From Parasulfuritortus sp036391875 (GTDB taxonomy: Bacteria > Pseudomonadota > Gammaproteobacteria > Burkholderiales > Thiobacillaceae): a stretch of DNA of 64,000 bases. The translations under genes were made by a program, and so were the position numbers. A model generated the notes under the pieces. It saw only the letters and a list, made by a program, of their open reading frames with translations, ran no database searches and was not told where the DNA came from. The stretch lies in NCBI GenBank assembly GCA_036391875.1, contig DASVZA010000044.1, forward strand, positions 1-64,000. Direction: 5' to 3'. Shown here one piece after another: positions 18,319 to 27,142 of the stretch (position 1 is the stretch's first letter; each line of letters begins with the position of its first letter).

Positions 18319-18741
18319 ATAGACGAACCCCTCCAGATGCCCAGCAAGTTCCTTCAGCGTCAGCCCGGTGTAGTCCTTGTTGATGCTTTCGCTGATCTTG
18401 TTGCGCACCTGCTGGCTCAAGCGGCCATTCAACAAGCCCATGAAATGGGAAGAGGTCACCAGAATCAGCTTTTCATAAGCGTTGTTGACCCGCCCGTGCT
18501 CCAGTTCCTGGGCGATTTCCGAAGCAAACCGCTCGGCCTCGACCTCCTTGGGTGGAGTCGGCTGGGCATAGCTTCCTGAACCGGCGTAGTTGCCGATCCG
18601 GTCGCTGACCAATTCAGCCGCCTTTTCGCGGCTTTCCGGATGGATGAGTTCCTTGACGAGTTGCAGGCCTTTTTTCGGACCGTCATTTCTGAACAGTTTG
18701 GCTTGGCTGGCATTCGCCACCATGATCCAGGTAATGGACAT
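18313..18741 (-). CDS. Host-attachment family protein (eRF1-like fold, BaeRF type)
   Basis: The 142-residue protein begins MSITWIMVANASQAKLFRNDG and contains a conserved YEKLILVTSSHFMGLL core, matching the bacterial host-attachment family (COG5622, named from Agrobacterium). The name reflects one early observation; homologues in free-living bacteria have no established role. AAGGAT lies 5 bases before the ATG at 18741. The last 6 bases overlap the end of thpR, and its likely terminator is inside thpR. Confidence 0.85.
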   Translation of the reverse strand: MSITWIMVANASQAKLFRNDGPKKGLQLVKELIHPESREKAAELVSDRIGNYAGSGSYAQPTPPKEVEAERFASEIAQELEHGRVNNAYEKLILVTSSHFMGLLNGRLSQQVRNKISESINKDYTGLTLKELAGHLEGFVYL

Positions 18742-18824
18742 CGCTATCCTTTCAGGCAAGTGGTTGAAACCGGTGGGGAGTGACGGTCGTCATCTCTCCG
18801 CCACAATTTCAACTTAGCAGTGGC

Positions 18825-19904
18825 CTAGGGGGCGTCAAGGACCTGCCTTGCCAGGCTGCTTATGGCATCCGGGGCGGCGGACTGCAACACGAACCGGGGG
18901 CCTCGGCTCGCCTGGGGAAAGTTGTGCGACAAGGATCGGTGATAGGCCGGGTCGTAATGGTTTGTCAGAAGCTCGGCAACAAGTTCGTCCCACCGGCCGG
19001 CGGCCACCTGCCTCTTCCAGAGTTCGACGGTTTCCCTGCCGCGGAGGCCGATCAGGCGATCCAGTTCCCGGTTGAGGCGCTCGGGATCGCTCAGGAAATG
19101 GGCGTATTCCTCCTTGAGCAGACTGACTCGGACCGGGATGTCCGCCTCCAGGCTGAGGCAATCGGCCTCGCGCATGCGCAGCAATAAATGGTCGGGGGTA
19201 TGCAGCTTGCCGATCTTCCGGCTTTCAGATTCCACGAACACTGGCCGGGCCGGATCGAACCGGCGCATGACCGACCATATCCGGCTTTCGAACTGCTTCT
19301 GGCTCGGTTGCGCCTCGGTCGGATAGGCCCCCAGCACCGACCCCATGTGGGCAGCCAGCTTTTCCAGGTCCAGAACCTGGCCGCCCAGTTCGTCCAAGGC
19401 GCGCAGATAGCGGCTTTTGCCGACTCCGGTCGGGCCGCAGACAACGGTAAAACGGAACCGTTCCGGCCAGTTCTCCAACTCGGCGATGACCGCGCGGCGA
19501 TAATCCTTGTATCCCCCATCCAACTGGGCGGCCTGCCAGCCGATGGAACGCAGGACATGGGTCATGGCCCCGCTGCGGGAACCGCCGCGCCAGCAATAGA
19601 CCAGCGGCCGGTACTTCTTAGGTTTGTCGGCCAGCCAGCCTTCCAGGTGCCGGGCGATGTTGCGGGATACCAGTGCGGCGCCGAGCCGTTTGGCTTCGAA
19701 CGGCGAGACCTGCTTGTAGATCGTGCCGACCCGGGCGCGTTCCTCGTCGTCGAGGACCGGTAGATTGATGGCGCCGACGATGTGGTCTTCCGCATACTCG
19801 CCGGGCGAACGGGCGTCGATCACCTCGTCGAACTGATCCAGTTGATCGAGACCGACGATGCCGGGACGCCCTTTCGCCGGCTTGTCGTCATCGCACGGCA
19901 TCAT
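18825..19904 (-). CDS. mnmH: tRNA 2-selenouridine / geranyl-2-thiouridine synthase
   Basis: The 359-residue protein has an N-terminal rhodanese domain with catalytic Cys in VYCWRGGSRS near residue 100, followed by a P-loop domain with CGPTGVGKSRYL. MnmH (SelU) exchanges sulphur for selenium on wobble uridine via a geranylated intermediate, and needs selenophosphate from SelD, which is not in the window. The start overlaps the smpB stop (ATGA). Confidence 0.94.
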   Translation of the reverse strand: MMPCDDDKPAKGRPGIVGLDQLDQFDEVIDARSPGEYAEDHIVGAINLPVLDDEERARVGTIYKQVSPFEAKRLGAALVSRNIARHLEGWLADKPKKYRPLVYCWRGGSRSGAMTHVLRSIGWQAAQLDGGYKDYRRAVIAELENWPERFRFTVVCGPTGVGKSRYLRALDELGGQVLDLEKLAAHMGSVLGAYPTEAQPSQKQFESRIWSVMRRFDPARPVFVESESRKIGKLHTPDHLLLRMREADCLSLEADIPVRVSLLKEEYAHFLSDPERLNRELDRLIGLRGRETVELWKRQVAAGRWDELVAELLTNHYDPAYHRSLSHNFPQASRGPRFVLQSAAPDAISSLARQVLDAP

Positions 19905-20347
19905 GCCTCGTGACGCATCAGGCGAGCCTTTTCGCGCTGCCAGTCGCGCTGCTTTTCGGTCTCACGCTTGTCGAACTGCTTCTTGCCCTTGCCCAGGCCG
20001 ACCTCCAGTTTGACCCGGCCCTTGGTGTAGTGCATGTCCAGGGGGATCAGCGTGTAACCGGCTCGCTCCACCTTGCCGATCAGCTTCTTGATCTCCTCCG
20101 CGTGCAACAACAACTTCCGGGACCGGGTCGGGTCCGGGGTGATGTGGGTCGAAGCCGCCGTCAGGGGGCTGATATGACAGCCGATCAACCAGACCGCGCC
20201 GTTACGGAGGACCACGTAGGCTTCCTTGAGTTGCACACGGCCGGCTCGGATGGCCTTCACCTCCCAGCCCTCGAGGACCAGTCCCGCCTCGTATTTTTCC
20301 TCGATGAAGTAATCGTGGAAGGCTTTGCGATTGTCGATGATGCTCAT
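19901..20347 (-). CDS. smpB: SsrA-binding protein SmpB
   Basis: The 148-residue protein begins with RKAFHDYFIEEKYEAGLVLEGWEVKAIR (family signature) and ends in a basic tail (KKQFDKRETEKQRDWQREKARLMR) that inserts in the ribosomal mRNA channel. It delivers tmRNA to stalled ribosomes. It is divergent from ratA, a common arrangement in proteobacteria. Confidence 0.97.
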   Translation of the reverse strand: MSIIDNRKAFHDYFIEEKYEAGLVLEGWEVKAIRAGRVQLKEAYVVLRNGAVWLIGCHISPLTAASTHITPDPTRSRKLLLHAEEIKKLIGKVERAGYTLIPLDMHYTKGRVKLEVGLGKGKKQFDKRETEKQRDWQREKARLMRHEA

Positions 20348-20420
20348 GTAAAGGTGAGGGAGACAGTGGTTTTCGTGTATTTTAACAGGCCCGTCATCAA
20401 TGCCTCGCCTGTTCGTTCAT

Positions 20421-20858
20421 ATGTCACAAGTCGTGAAGTCCGTCCTGGTCCCTTATACCCCGACGGAAATGTTTAAATTGGTCGATGGCGTGGAGGATTA
20501 TCCCAAGTTTCTGCCCTGGTGCGCCGGCAGCGAATTGCATTTTCGCGACGAGGCGACGACCGATGCGACCATCCACATCGGCTACATGCAGATCCGCCAG
20601 CATTTCTCCACCATCAACACCAAGCGCTTCCCCGAGGAAATGGAACTGCGCTTGAAAAGCGGGCCGTTCAAGAGTCTGGAGGGCTACTGGCATTTCAGGC
20701 CATTGGGGGATAGTGCGTGCAAGATCGAGTTCATGCTGCAGTACGATTTTTCCAGTAATCTGCTGGAAACGGTTCTGGGGCCGGTTTTCGGCCATATTGC
20801 CAACAGCCTGGTGGATGCCTTCGTCCAACGGGCAGAGAAGGTCTACGGTGAACGATGA
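20421..20858 (+). CDS. ratA: RatA-family START/coenzyme-Q-binding-like protein
   Basis: The 145-residue protein contains the family core YPKFLPWCAGSELHF and LLETVLGPVFGHIANSLVDAFVQRAEKVYG. E. coli RatA (also YfjG) was described as a toxin that blocks 70S assembly, while its eukaryotic relative Coq10 binds ubiquinone; which applies here is unknown. I chose the ATG at 20421 (MSQVV); an ATG at 20400 would add seven residues. It overlaps rnfH by ATGA. Confidence 0.88.
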   Translation: MSQVVKSVLVPYTPTEMFKLVDGVEDYPKFLPWCAGSELHFRDEATTDATIHIGYMQIRQHFSTINTKRFPEEMELRLKSGPFKSLEGYWHFRPLGDSACKIEFMLQYDFSSNLLETVLGPVFGHIANSLVDAFVQRAEKVYGER

Positions 20859-21163
20859 TTAACGTCGAAGTGGTATACGCTCAGAAGAATCGCCAGAAGG
20901 TCGTCCGGCTCGCGCTCGAGGAAGGCTGCACGGTGCAGACGGCGATCGAGCATTCCGGCCTGTTGCAGGAGTTTCCCGAAATCGATCTGGGTAAGAACAA
21001 GCTGGGAGTCTGGAACAAGCTGGCCAAGCCGGATGCGGTACTGCGGGATCACGACCGTGTGGAAATCTACCGCCCGCTGATCGCCGACCCGAAGGAAGTG
21101 AGAAAACAGCGTGCCGCAGAAGGCAAGGTGATGAAAAAGGGTGGGGGAGATGCGGCCGGCTGA
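20855..21163 (+). CDS. rnfH: RnfH-family ubiquitin-like-fold protein
   Basis: The 102-residue protein has the RnfH pattern VEVVYAQKNRQKVVRLALEEGCTVQTAIEHSGLL and DHDRVEIYRPLIADPKEVRKQRA. It is the usual partner of ratA. Despite its name there is no rnf cluster here, and its function is unestablished. Confidence 0.9.
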   Translation: MINVEVVYAQKNRQKVVRLALEEGCTVQTAIEHSGLLQEFPEIDLGKNKLGVWNKLAKPDAVLRDHDRVEIYRPLIADPKEVRKQRAAEGKVMKKGGGDAAG

Positions 21164-21174
21164 GAGCCGGGGGC

Positions 21175-21195
21175 CGGGCGGCGCAATGCCGCCCG
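21175..21195. terminator. GC-rich hairpin between convergent rnfH and lipoprotein genes
   Basis: CGGGCGGC (21175-21182) pairs with GCCGCCCG (21188-21195) over a 5-base loop in the 38-base gap between the two stop codons. No T-run follows on either strand. Confidence 0.35.
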
Positions 21196-21201
21196 CAGGG
21201 G

Positions 21202-21534
21202 TTACTTCGGTTCGGTGGAGGGATCGCTGGCCTGGGCAGTGGCGATCTTGTTCAAATCCAGAACGACCGCGGTTTCCTTCAGTACGGTAGCGCTATCGCC
21301 GACTTTGGCCGCAGCTTCAGCCTTCTTGTAAGCCGTTTCGGTCGGGATCCACAGCGTGAAGTTGGCCTTGGCCGTCTTCACAGCGGCATCCGCCTCGGCC
21401 ATGGCAGCCTTGGCTTCTGCGCTCAGCACCGGATTGGCCGGGGCGGCAGCCTCCTGGCTGGGGGCGGTGCTGCAACCGGCAGCGAACAGGGCCAGCAGCG
21501 AAGCAATAGCCAGGGAAGCGGGTTGAAGTTTCAT
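21202..21534 (-). CDS. Small alanine-rich lipoprotein
   Basis: The 110-residue protein has a signal peptide ending in the lipobox LFAAGC (MKLQPASLAIASLLALFAAGC), so the mature protein is about 90 residues and lipid-anchored. The mature part is Ala-rich and helical, with PTETAYKKAEAAAKVGDSATVLKE. That segment loosely recalls SoxXA-binding protein SoxK, but no sox genes are nearby and the match is too weak for a name. I chose the ATG at 21534 because the signal peptide starts there; the longer frame adds a polar leader. Confidence 0.72.
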   Translation of the reverse strand: MKLQPASLAIASLLALFAAGCSTAPSQEAAAPANPVLSAEAKAAMAEADAAVKTAKANFTLWIPTETAYKKAEAAAKVGDSATVLKETAVVLDLNKIATAQASDPSTEPK

Positions 21535-21680
21535 CTTTATCTCCTCTCTTTCGGAACCGGAATTGCACTCAAGCAAGCCTGGAAGTTAATTGTTGAGATC
21601 GAAACCGTCAATCCTTTTGGGAAATTAAGTATTGGCCGACCGGGGCCAAGATGCCCCTCCCATGAGACGAAGGGAGCCGG

Positions 21681-21686
21681 TATAAT
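21681..21686 (+). promoter_or_regulatory. -10 element of guaB
   Basis: A perfect TATAAT lies 27 bases before the guaB ATG at 21713. No good -35 match is found at 16-18 bases. Confidence 0.5.
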
Positions 21687-21712
21687 GCCGTTTTGCGTGC
21701 AAGGTCACCGTT

Positions 21713-23173
21713 ATGCGCATCCTCCAGAAAGCCCTAACCTTCGACGACGTCCTGCTCGTCCCCGCCCAATCCGACATCCTGCCCCGCGATGTCAGCCTGA
21801 AAACCCGCCTGACCAAGAAAATCGAACTGAATCTGCCGGTATTGTCCGCCGCGATGGATACGGTCACCGAAGCGCCCATGGCGATCACACTGGCCCAGGA
21901 AGGCGGTCTCGGCATCATCCACAAGAACCTGACCGCCGAACAGCAGGCGATCGAGGTGGCCAAGGTCAAACGGCATGAGTCCGGCGTGGTCAAGGACCCG
22001 ATCACCGTCAGCCCGAACATGAGCGTGCGCGACGTGCTGGAAATCACCCGCCGTTACCGCATTTCCGGCCTGCCGGTGGTGGACAAGGCCGGCAAGGTGG
22101 TCGGCATCATCACCAACCGCGACCTGCGCTTCGAAACCAACCTGGACCAGCCCGCCCGCGCCATCATGACGCCGCGCAAGAAACTGGTGACGGTGAAGGA
22201 GGGCGTTTCCAAGGAAGAAATCTTTGCCCTGCTGCACAAGCATCGCCTGGAACGTCTGGTCGTGATCGACGACGACAGCGTGCTGAAGGGCCTGATCACC
22301 GTCAAGGACATCAGCAAGTCGAGCGAACACCCGCTGGCCTGCAAGGACGATCATGGTCGCCTTTTGGTCGGCGCCGCGGTCGGGGTCGGCCCCGAGAATG
22401 AGGAACGCATTGCCGCCCTGGCCGAAGCCGGCGTCGATGTGATCGTGGTCGATACCGCGCATGGTCATTCCCGCGGCGTGCTCGACCGCGTCAAGTGGAC
22501 CAAGATCCATTACCCGCACATCCAGGTCATCGGCGGCAATATCGCCACGCCCGAGGCAGCACTGGCCCTGGTCGACCACGGTGCCGACTGCGTCAAGGTC
22601 GGCATCGGCCCCGGCTCCATCTGCACCACCCGCATCGTCGCCGGTGTCGGCGTGCCGCAGGTTTCCGCCGTAGCCAACGTAGCCGACGCGCTGGCCAAAC
22701 AGGGGATTCCTTGCATCGCCGACGGCGGTATCCGCTACTCCGGCGACATCGCCAAGGCCATCGCGGCCGGCGGCAATTGCGTCATGCTGGGCGGCCTGCT
22801 GGCCGGTACCGAAGAAGCCCCGGGCGAGATCGAACTGTTCCAGGGTCGCTCCTACAAGTCCTACCGCGGCATGGGTTCGCTGGGCGCCATGCAGAAAGGC
22901 TCCAAGGATCGCTACTTCCAGGACAACGAAGCCAACGCCGACAAGCTGGTGCCGGAAGGCATCGAAGGCCGCGTGCCCTACAAGGGGTCGGTGCTCGGCG
23001 TGCTGCACCAGTTGATGGGCGGCCTGCGTTCCTCCATGGGCTACCTAGGCGCCAAGGACATCGCGACCTTCCAGAAGACAGCCCAGTTCGTCGAAATCTC
23101 CAACGCCGGCATCAAGGAGTCTCACGTCCACGACGTGCAGATCACCAAGGAAGCCCCGAACTACCACGTCTGA
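21713..23173 (+). CDS. guaB: IMP dehydrogenase
   Basis: The 486-residue enzyme oxidises IMP to XMP with NAD+, the committed step to GMP. The catalytic Cys is in GPGSICTTRIVAGVGVPQ near residue 305, and two CBS domains lie around 95-205 between halves of the TIM barrel. The flap motif YRGMGSLGAM follows. guaA is downstream, but a strong terminator separates the two. Confidence 0.98.
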   Translation: MRILQKALTFDDVLLVPAQSDILPRDVSLKTRLTKKIELNLPVLSAAMDTVTEAPMAITLAQEGGLGIIHKNLTAEQQAIEVAKVKRHESGVVKDPITVSPNMSVRDVLEITRRYRISGLPVVDKAGKVVGIITNRDLRFETNLDQPARAIMTPRKKLVTVKEGVSKEEIFALLHKHRLERLVVIDDDSVLKGLITVKDISKSSEHPLACKDDHGRLLVGAAVGVGPENEERIAALAEAGVDVIVVDTAHGHSRGVLDRVKWTKIHYPHIQVIGGNIATPEAALALVDHGADCVKVGIGPGSICTTRIVAGVGVPQVSAVANVADALAKQGIPCIADGGIRYSGDIAKAIAAGGNCVMLGGLLAGTEEAPGEIELFQGRSYKSYRGMGSLGAMQKGSKDRYFQDNEANADKLVPEGIEGRVPYKGSVLGVLHQLMGGLRSSMGYLGAKDIATFQKTAQFVEISNAGIKESHVHDVQITKEAPNYHV

Positions 23174-23189
23174 CCGACAAACCGGAAGA

Positions 23190-23212
23190 GGAGGGCGCCG
23201 CCCTCCTTTTTT
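23190..23212 (+). terminator. Rho-independent terminator between guaB and guaA
   Basis: GGAGGGC (23190-23196), loop GCC and GCCCTCC (23200-23206) form a 7-bp GC stem, directly followed by six T (23207-23212). guaA begins 16 bases later, so it depends on read-through or a promoter I cannot pinpoint. Confidence 0.85.
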
Positions 23213-23227
23213 ATTTGAGCCGACAAA

Positions 23228-24790
<1,563 letters not shown>

Positions 24791-24816
24791 CTTCGAACCG
24801 TTGACGGCGTAGCCGC

Positions 24817-25743
24817 ATGCAGCGCGATGCGTCTCCCGCTGAAATCCTGGCCTGGCTGACGACTCGGCCATCGCTGGCGGCGTTGTGCGAAACCTTCCCG
24901 GAGGAGTGGGATACCGTACGGAATGAGATCGCCGCCGCAGTGGCAGGACAGGACCAGGGCAGGCTGCATCGTCTGCTGCAACCGGTCAAGATGCCCGGCC
25001 CCGGCTTTCGGAAATCGGATCCTAGCCGTCTGGTCCGGGCTGAAATCCGGCGCCGCATGGCTTTGCTGGAGGTCGAGCGCCGCAGCCTGGCGCTTGCTGC
25101 GGGCAAGACGAATGACGGCAAGATCAAGTTCAACCTTTTAAACGGATTCGTCGCGCAGCGGATTCTTTTCAAAAGAGATTTCGAGCGCAAGCCGGTATCC
25201 ATCTTCTGGTTCAGGTTGCTTTGGCCGCTAGTCTGGCAGAAACGCTTTCTGATGCCGCTGGTCAAACAACGCGGTATCTATTGCTTCTATTCTTCGGCAC
25301 TGATCTCCCGTCTGGCCGACGAGATCGGCAAACACCGCTGTCTCGAGATAGCAGCCGGCGACGGCACCCTGACCCGCTTCCTGCGGGAGGCAGGCGCCGA
25401 CATCCGGGCGACTGACGACCATAGCTGGCAGCACGACGTCCGTTACCCGGACAGCGTCCTCAGGATGGACGCCAAATCGGCGCTCGAACATTTCTCGCCC
25501 GAGGTGGTCGTCTGCTCCTGGCCGCCCGCCGGCAACGACTTCGAACGCCAGGTGTTCCGCACCCGGAGCGTGTCGACCTATATCGTCATCGTCAGTCGGC
25601 AGCGGACCGCCAGTGGCAATTGGTCTGAATACGAAGGCCAGAACGACTTCGATTTTGCCGAAGACCCGTCCTTGAGCCGCCTGGTACTCCCCCCCGAACT
25701 GGGATCCGCAGTGTATGTTTTCCGCAGGAAACCCCTTCCGTGA
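24817..25743 (+). CDS. SAM-dependent methyltransferase-like protein
   Basis: The 308-residue protein has a helical N-terminal part of about 130 residues and then a Rossmann-like core with a glycine-rich loop, CLEIAAGDGTLTRFLREAGADIRATD, and a post-strand motif VVVCSWPPAGNDFE that resembles a nucleic-acid or small-molecule methyltransferase active-site strand. The hydrophobic stretch FWFRLLWPLVWQKRF near residue 130 is unusual. Substrate unknown. Its stop overlaps the next gene (GTGA). Confidence 0.6.
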   Translation: MQRDASPAEILAWLTTRPSLAALCETFPEEWDTVRNEIAAAVAGQDQGRLHRLLQPVKMPGPGFRKSDPSRLVRAEIRRRMALLEVERRSLALAAGKTNDGKIKFNLLNGFVAQRILFKRDFERKPVSIFWFRLLWPLVWQKRFLMPLVKQRGIYCFYSSALISRLADEIGKHRCLEIAAGDGTLTRFLREAGADIRATDDHSWQHDVRYPDSVLRMDAKSALEHFSPEVVVCSWPPAGNDFERQVFRTRSVSTYIVIVSRQRTASGNWSEYEGQNDFDFAEDPSLSRLVLPPELGSAVYVFRRKPLP

Positions 25744-26273
25744 ACACACCTGAACCATCGCGCCGGCGAGCCAGCCGGATCAAACGCTGGTTGATCGAGG
25801 CGGCCGTATTTGCCGCCATCTTTTTCGCCGTCCAGGCTTGGCAGCAGCGCGATGTCCCGCATGGCGCCGCGCCCGGGATCGTCGGCACCCTGGCCGACGG
25901 CCGCCCCTTCGAATTGGATGCCTGGCGGAAAGCCCATGCCGGCCACGCCGTGGCACTACATTTCTGGGCCGACTGGTGCCCCATCTGCAAGACGGAGGAG
26001 GGCAGCGTCAGCGCCCTGAGCAAGGATTGGCCGGTGATGACCGTGGCCATGAGTTCCGGCTCGGCGGCTCAGGTCGCGAGCTACCTGAGCAAGAAAGGCT
26101 TGGCCTGGCCGGCATTGGTGGATACGGACGGCAGGATCGCAGCCGCTTACGGCTTGAAGGGTGTGCCCGCCCTCATCGTGATCGACCGGCAAGGAGCCAT
26201 CCGTTCCGCATCGATCGGCTATACCAGCGAATGGGGCATGCGGCTCCGCCTGTGGTGGGCGGAGCACTTCTGA
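25740..26273 (+). CDS. Membrane-anchored thioredoxin-like protein (TlpA/DsbE type)
   Basis: The 177-residue protein has an N-terminal membrane anchor (WLIEAAVFAAIFFAVQAW) after a basic start, then a thioredoxin fold exposed to the periplasm with active site WADWCPICK near residue 82 and the cis-Pro segment GVPALIVID. It probably acts on disulphides in the periplasm. The GTG start at 25740 overlaps the preceding stop codon, so it is translated with the methyltransferase-like gene. Confidence 0.82.
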   Translation: MNTPEPSRRRASRIKRWLIEAAVFAAIFFAVQAWQQRDVPHGAAPGIVGTLADGRPFELDAWRKAHAGHAVALHFWADWCPICKTEEGSVSALSKDWPVMTVAMSSGSAAQVASYLSKKGLAWPALVDTDGRIAAAYGLKGVPALIVIDRQGAIRSASIGYTSEWGMRLRLWWAEHF

Positions 26274-26279
26274 CGGCGG

Positions 26280-27074
26280 TTATTCCGGATCGACCGCCAG
26301 GCCGGCCGTGCTGTTGAAGCCGGAATCGACGTAGGTAATCTCGCCGGTCATGCCGGAAGACAGGTTGGAGAGCAGGAAGGCGGCGACGTTGCCGACCTCC
26401 TCGATGCTGACGTTGCGGCGCAGCGGCGAATGCTTCTCGCCCCAGGCCAGCAGCTTGTTGAAGTCGGCGATGCCGCTGGCGGCCAGGGTCTTGATCGGGC
26501 CGGCGGACAGGCCGTTGACCCGGATACCCTTGGGGCCGAGCGCGGCGGCCAGGTAGTAGACGCTAGACTCCAGGCTGGCCTTGGCCAGACCCATGACGTT
26601 GTAGTGGGGCACCGAGCGCACGGCGCCGAGATAGGTCATGGTCAGCAAGGAAGCGTCACGGCCTTCCATCATGGGCAGCGCCGCCTTGGCCAGAGCGGTG
26701 AAGGAATAGCTGGAAATATCGTGAGCGATACGGAAATATTCCCGGTTGATGTTCTCCAGGTAGTCCCCGGCCAGCGCCTGTTTGGGCACGAAGGCGATGG
26801 AATGAACGATGCCGTCCAGGCCGTCCCAATGTTCGCCGAGGTCCTTGAATAGCTTTTCGATCTGTTCGTCGCTCGACACGTCGCAGTCGAAACACAGTTT
26901 GGAGCCGAAATCCTTTTCGGCGAATTCCATGACCCGTTCCTTGACCCGGTCGCCTTGATAGCTGAAAGCCAGTTCCGCACCTTCCCGTTTGCAGGCCTGG
27001 GCAACGCCATAGGCAATGGAACGGTTGCTGATCAATCCTGTGATGAGTATTTTTTTTCCGGCAAGGAAGCCCAC
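26280..27074 (-). CDS. fabI: Enoyl-[acyl-carrier-protein] reductase, NADH (FabI)
   Basis: The 264-residue short-chain dehydrogenase carries the FabI signature GLISNRSIAYGVAQACKREGAELAF and the catalytic YNVMGLAKASLE (Tyr-x6-Lys). It catalyses the last step of each fatty-acid elongation cycle. A promoter with an internal palindrome overlaps the end of the upstream gene, so fabI can be expressed on its own. Confidence 0.96.
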   Translation of the reverse strand: MGFLAGKKILITGLISNRSIAYGVAQACKREGAELAFSYQGDRVKERVMEFAEKDFGSKLCFDCDVSSDEQIEKLFKDLGEHWDGLDGIVHSIAFVPKQALAGDYLENINREYFRIAHDISSYSFTALAKAALPMMEGRDASLLTMTYLGAVRSVPHYNVMGLAKASLESSVYYLAAALGPKGIRVNGLSAGPIKTLAASGIADFNKLLAWGEKHSPLRRNVSIEEVGNVAAFLLSNLSSGMTGEITYVDSGFNSTAGLAVDPE

Positions 27075-27114
27075 TTTTCTTTTCCTTCTTGGGTTAATTC
27101 AACGATTGGCATCA

Positions 27115-27142
27115 ATTATAACCATGCACTATGCATGGTCAG
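27115..27142 (-). promoter_or_regulatory. fabI promoter with palindrome filling the spacer
   Basis: On the minus strand a perfect TATAAT (27115-27120) lies 40 bases before the fabI ATG. A CTGACC at 27137-27142 is a partial -35 at 16 bases. The spacer is occupied by a perfect 8-bp inverted repeat, ACCATGCA-CTA-TGCATGGT (27121-27139), a classic repressor position. The palindrome includes the last codons and stop of the upstream gene. Confidence 0.5.

Noticed and set aside
21202..21534. Naming the small lipoprotein SoxK
   Set aside because: Only a loose resemblance in an Ala-rich helix, and no sox genes are present.
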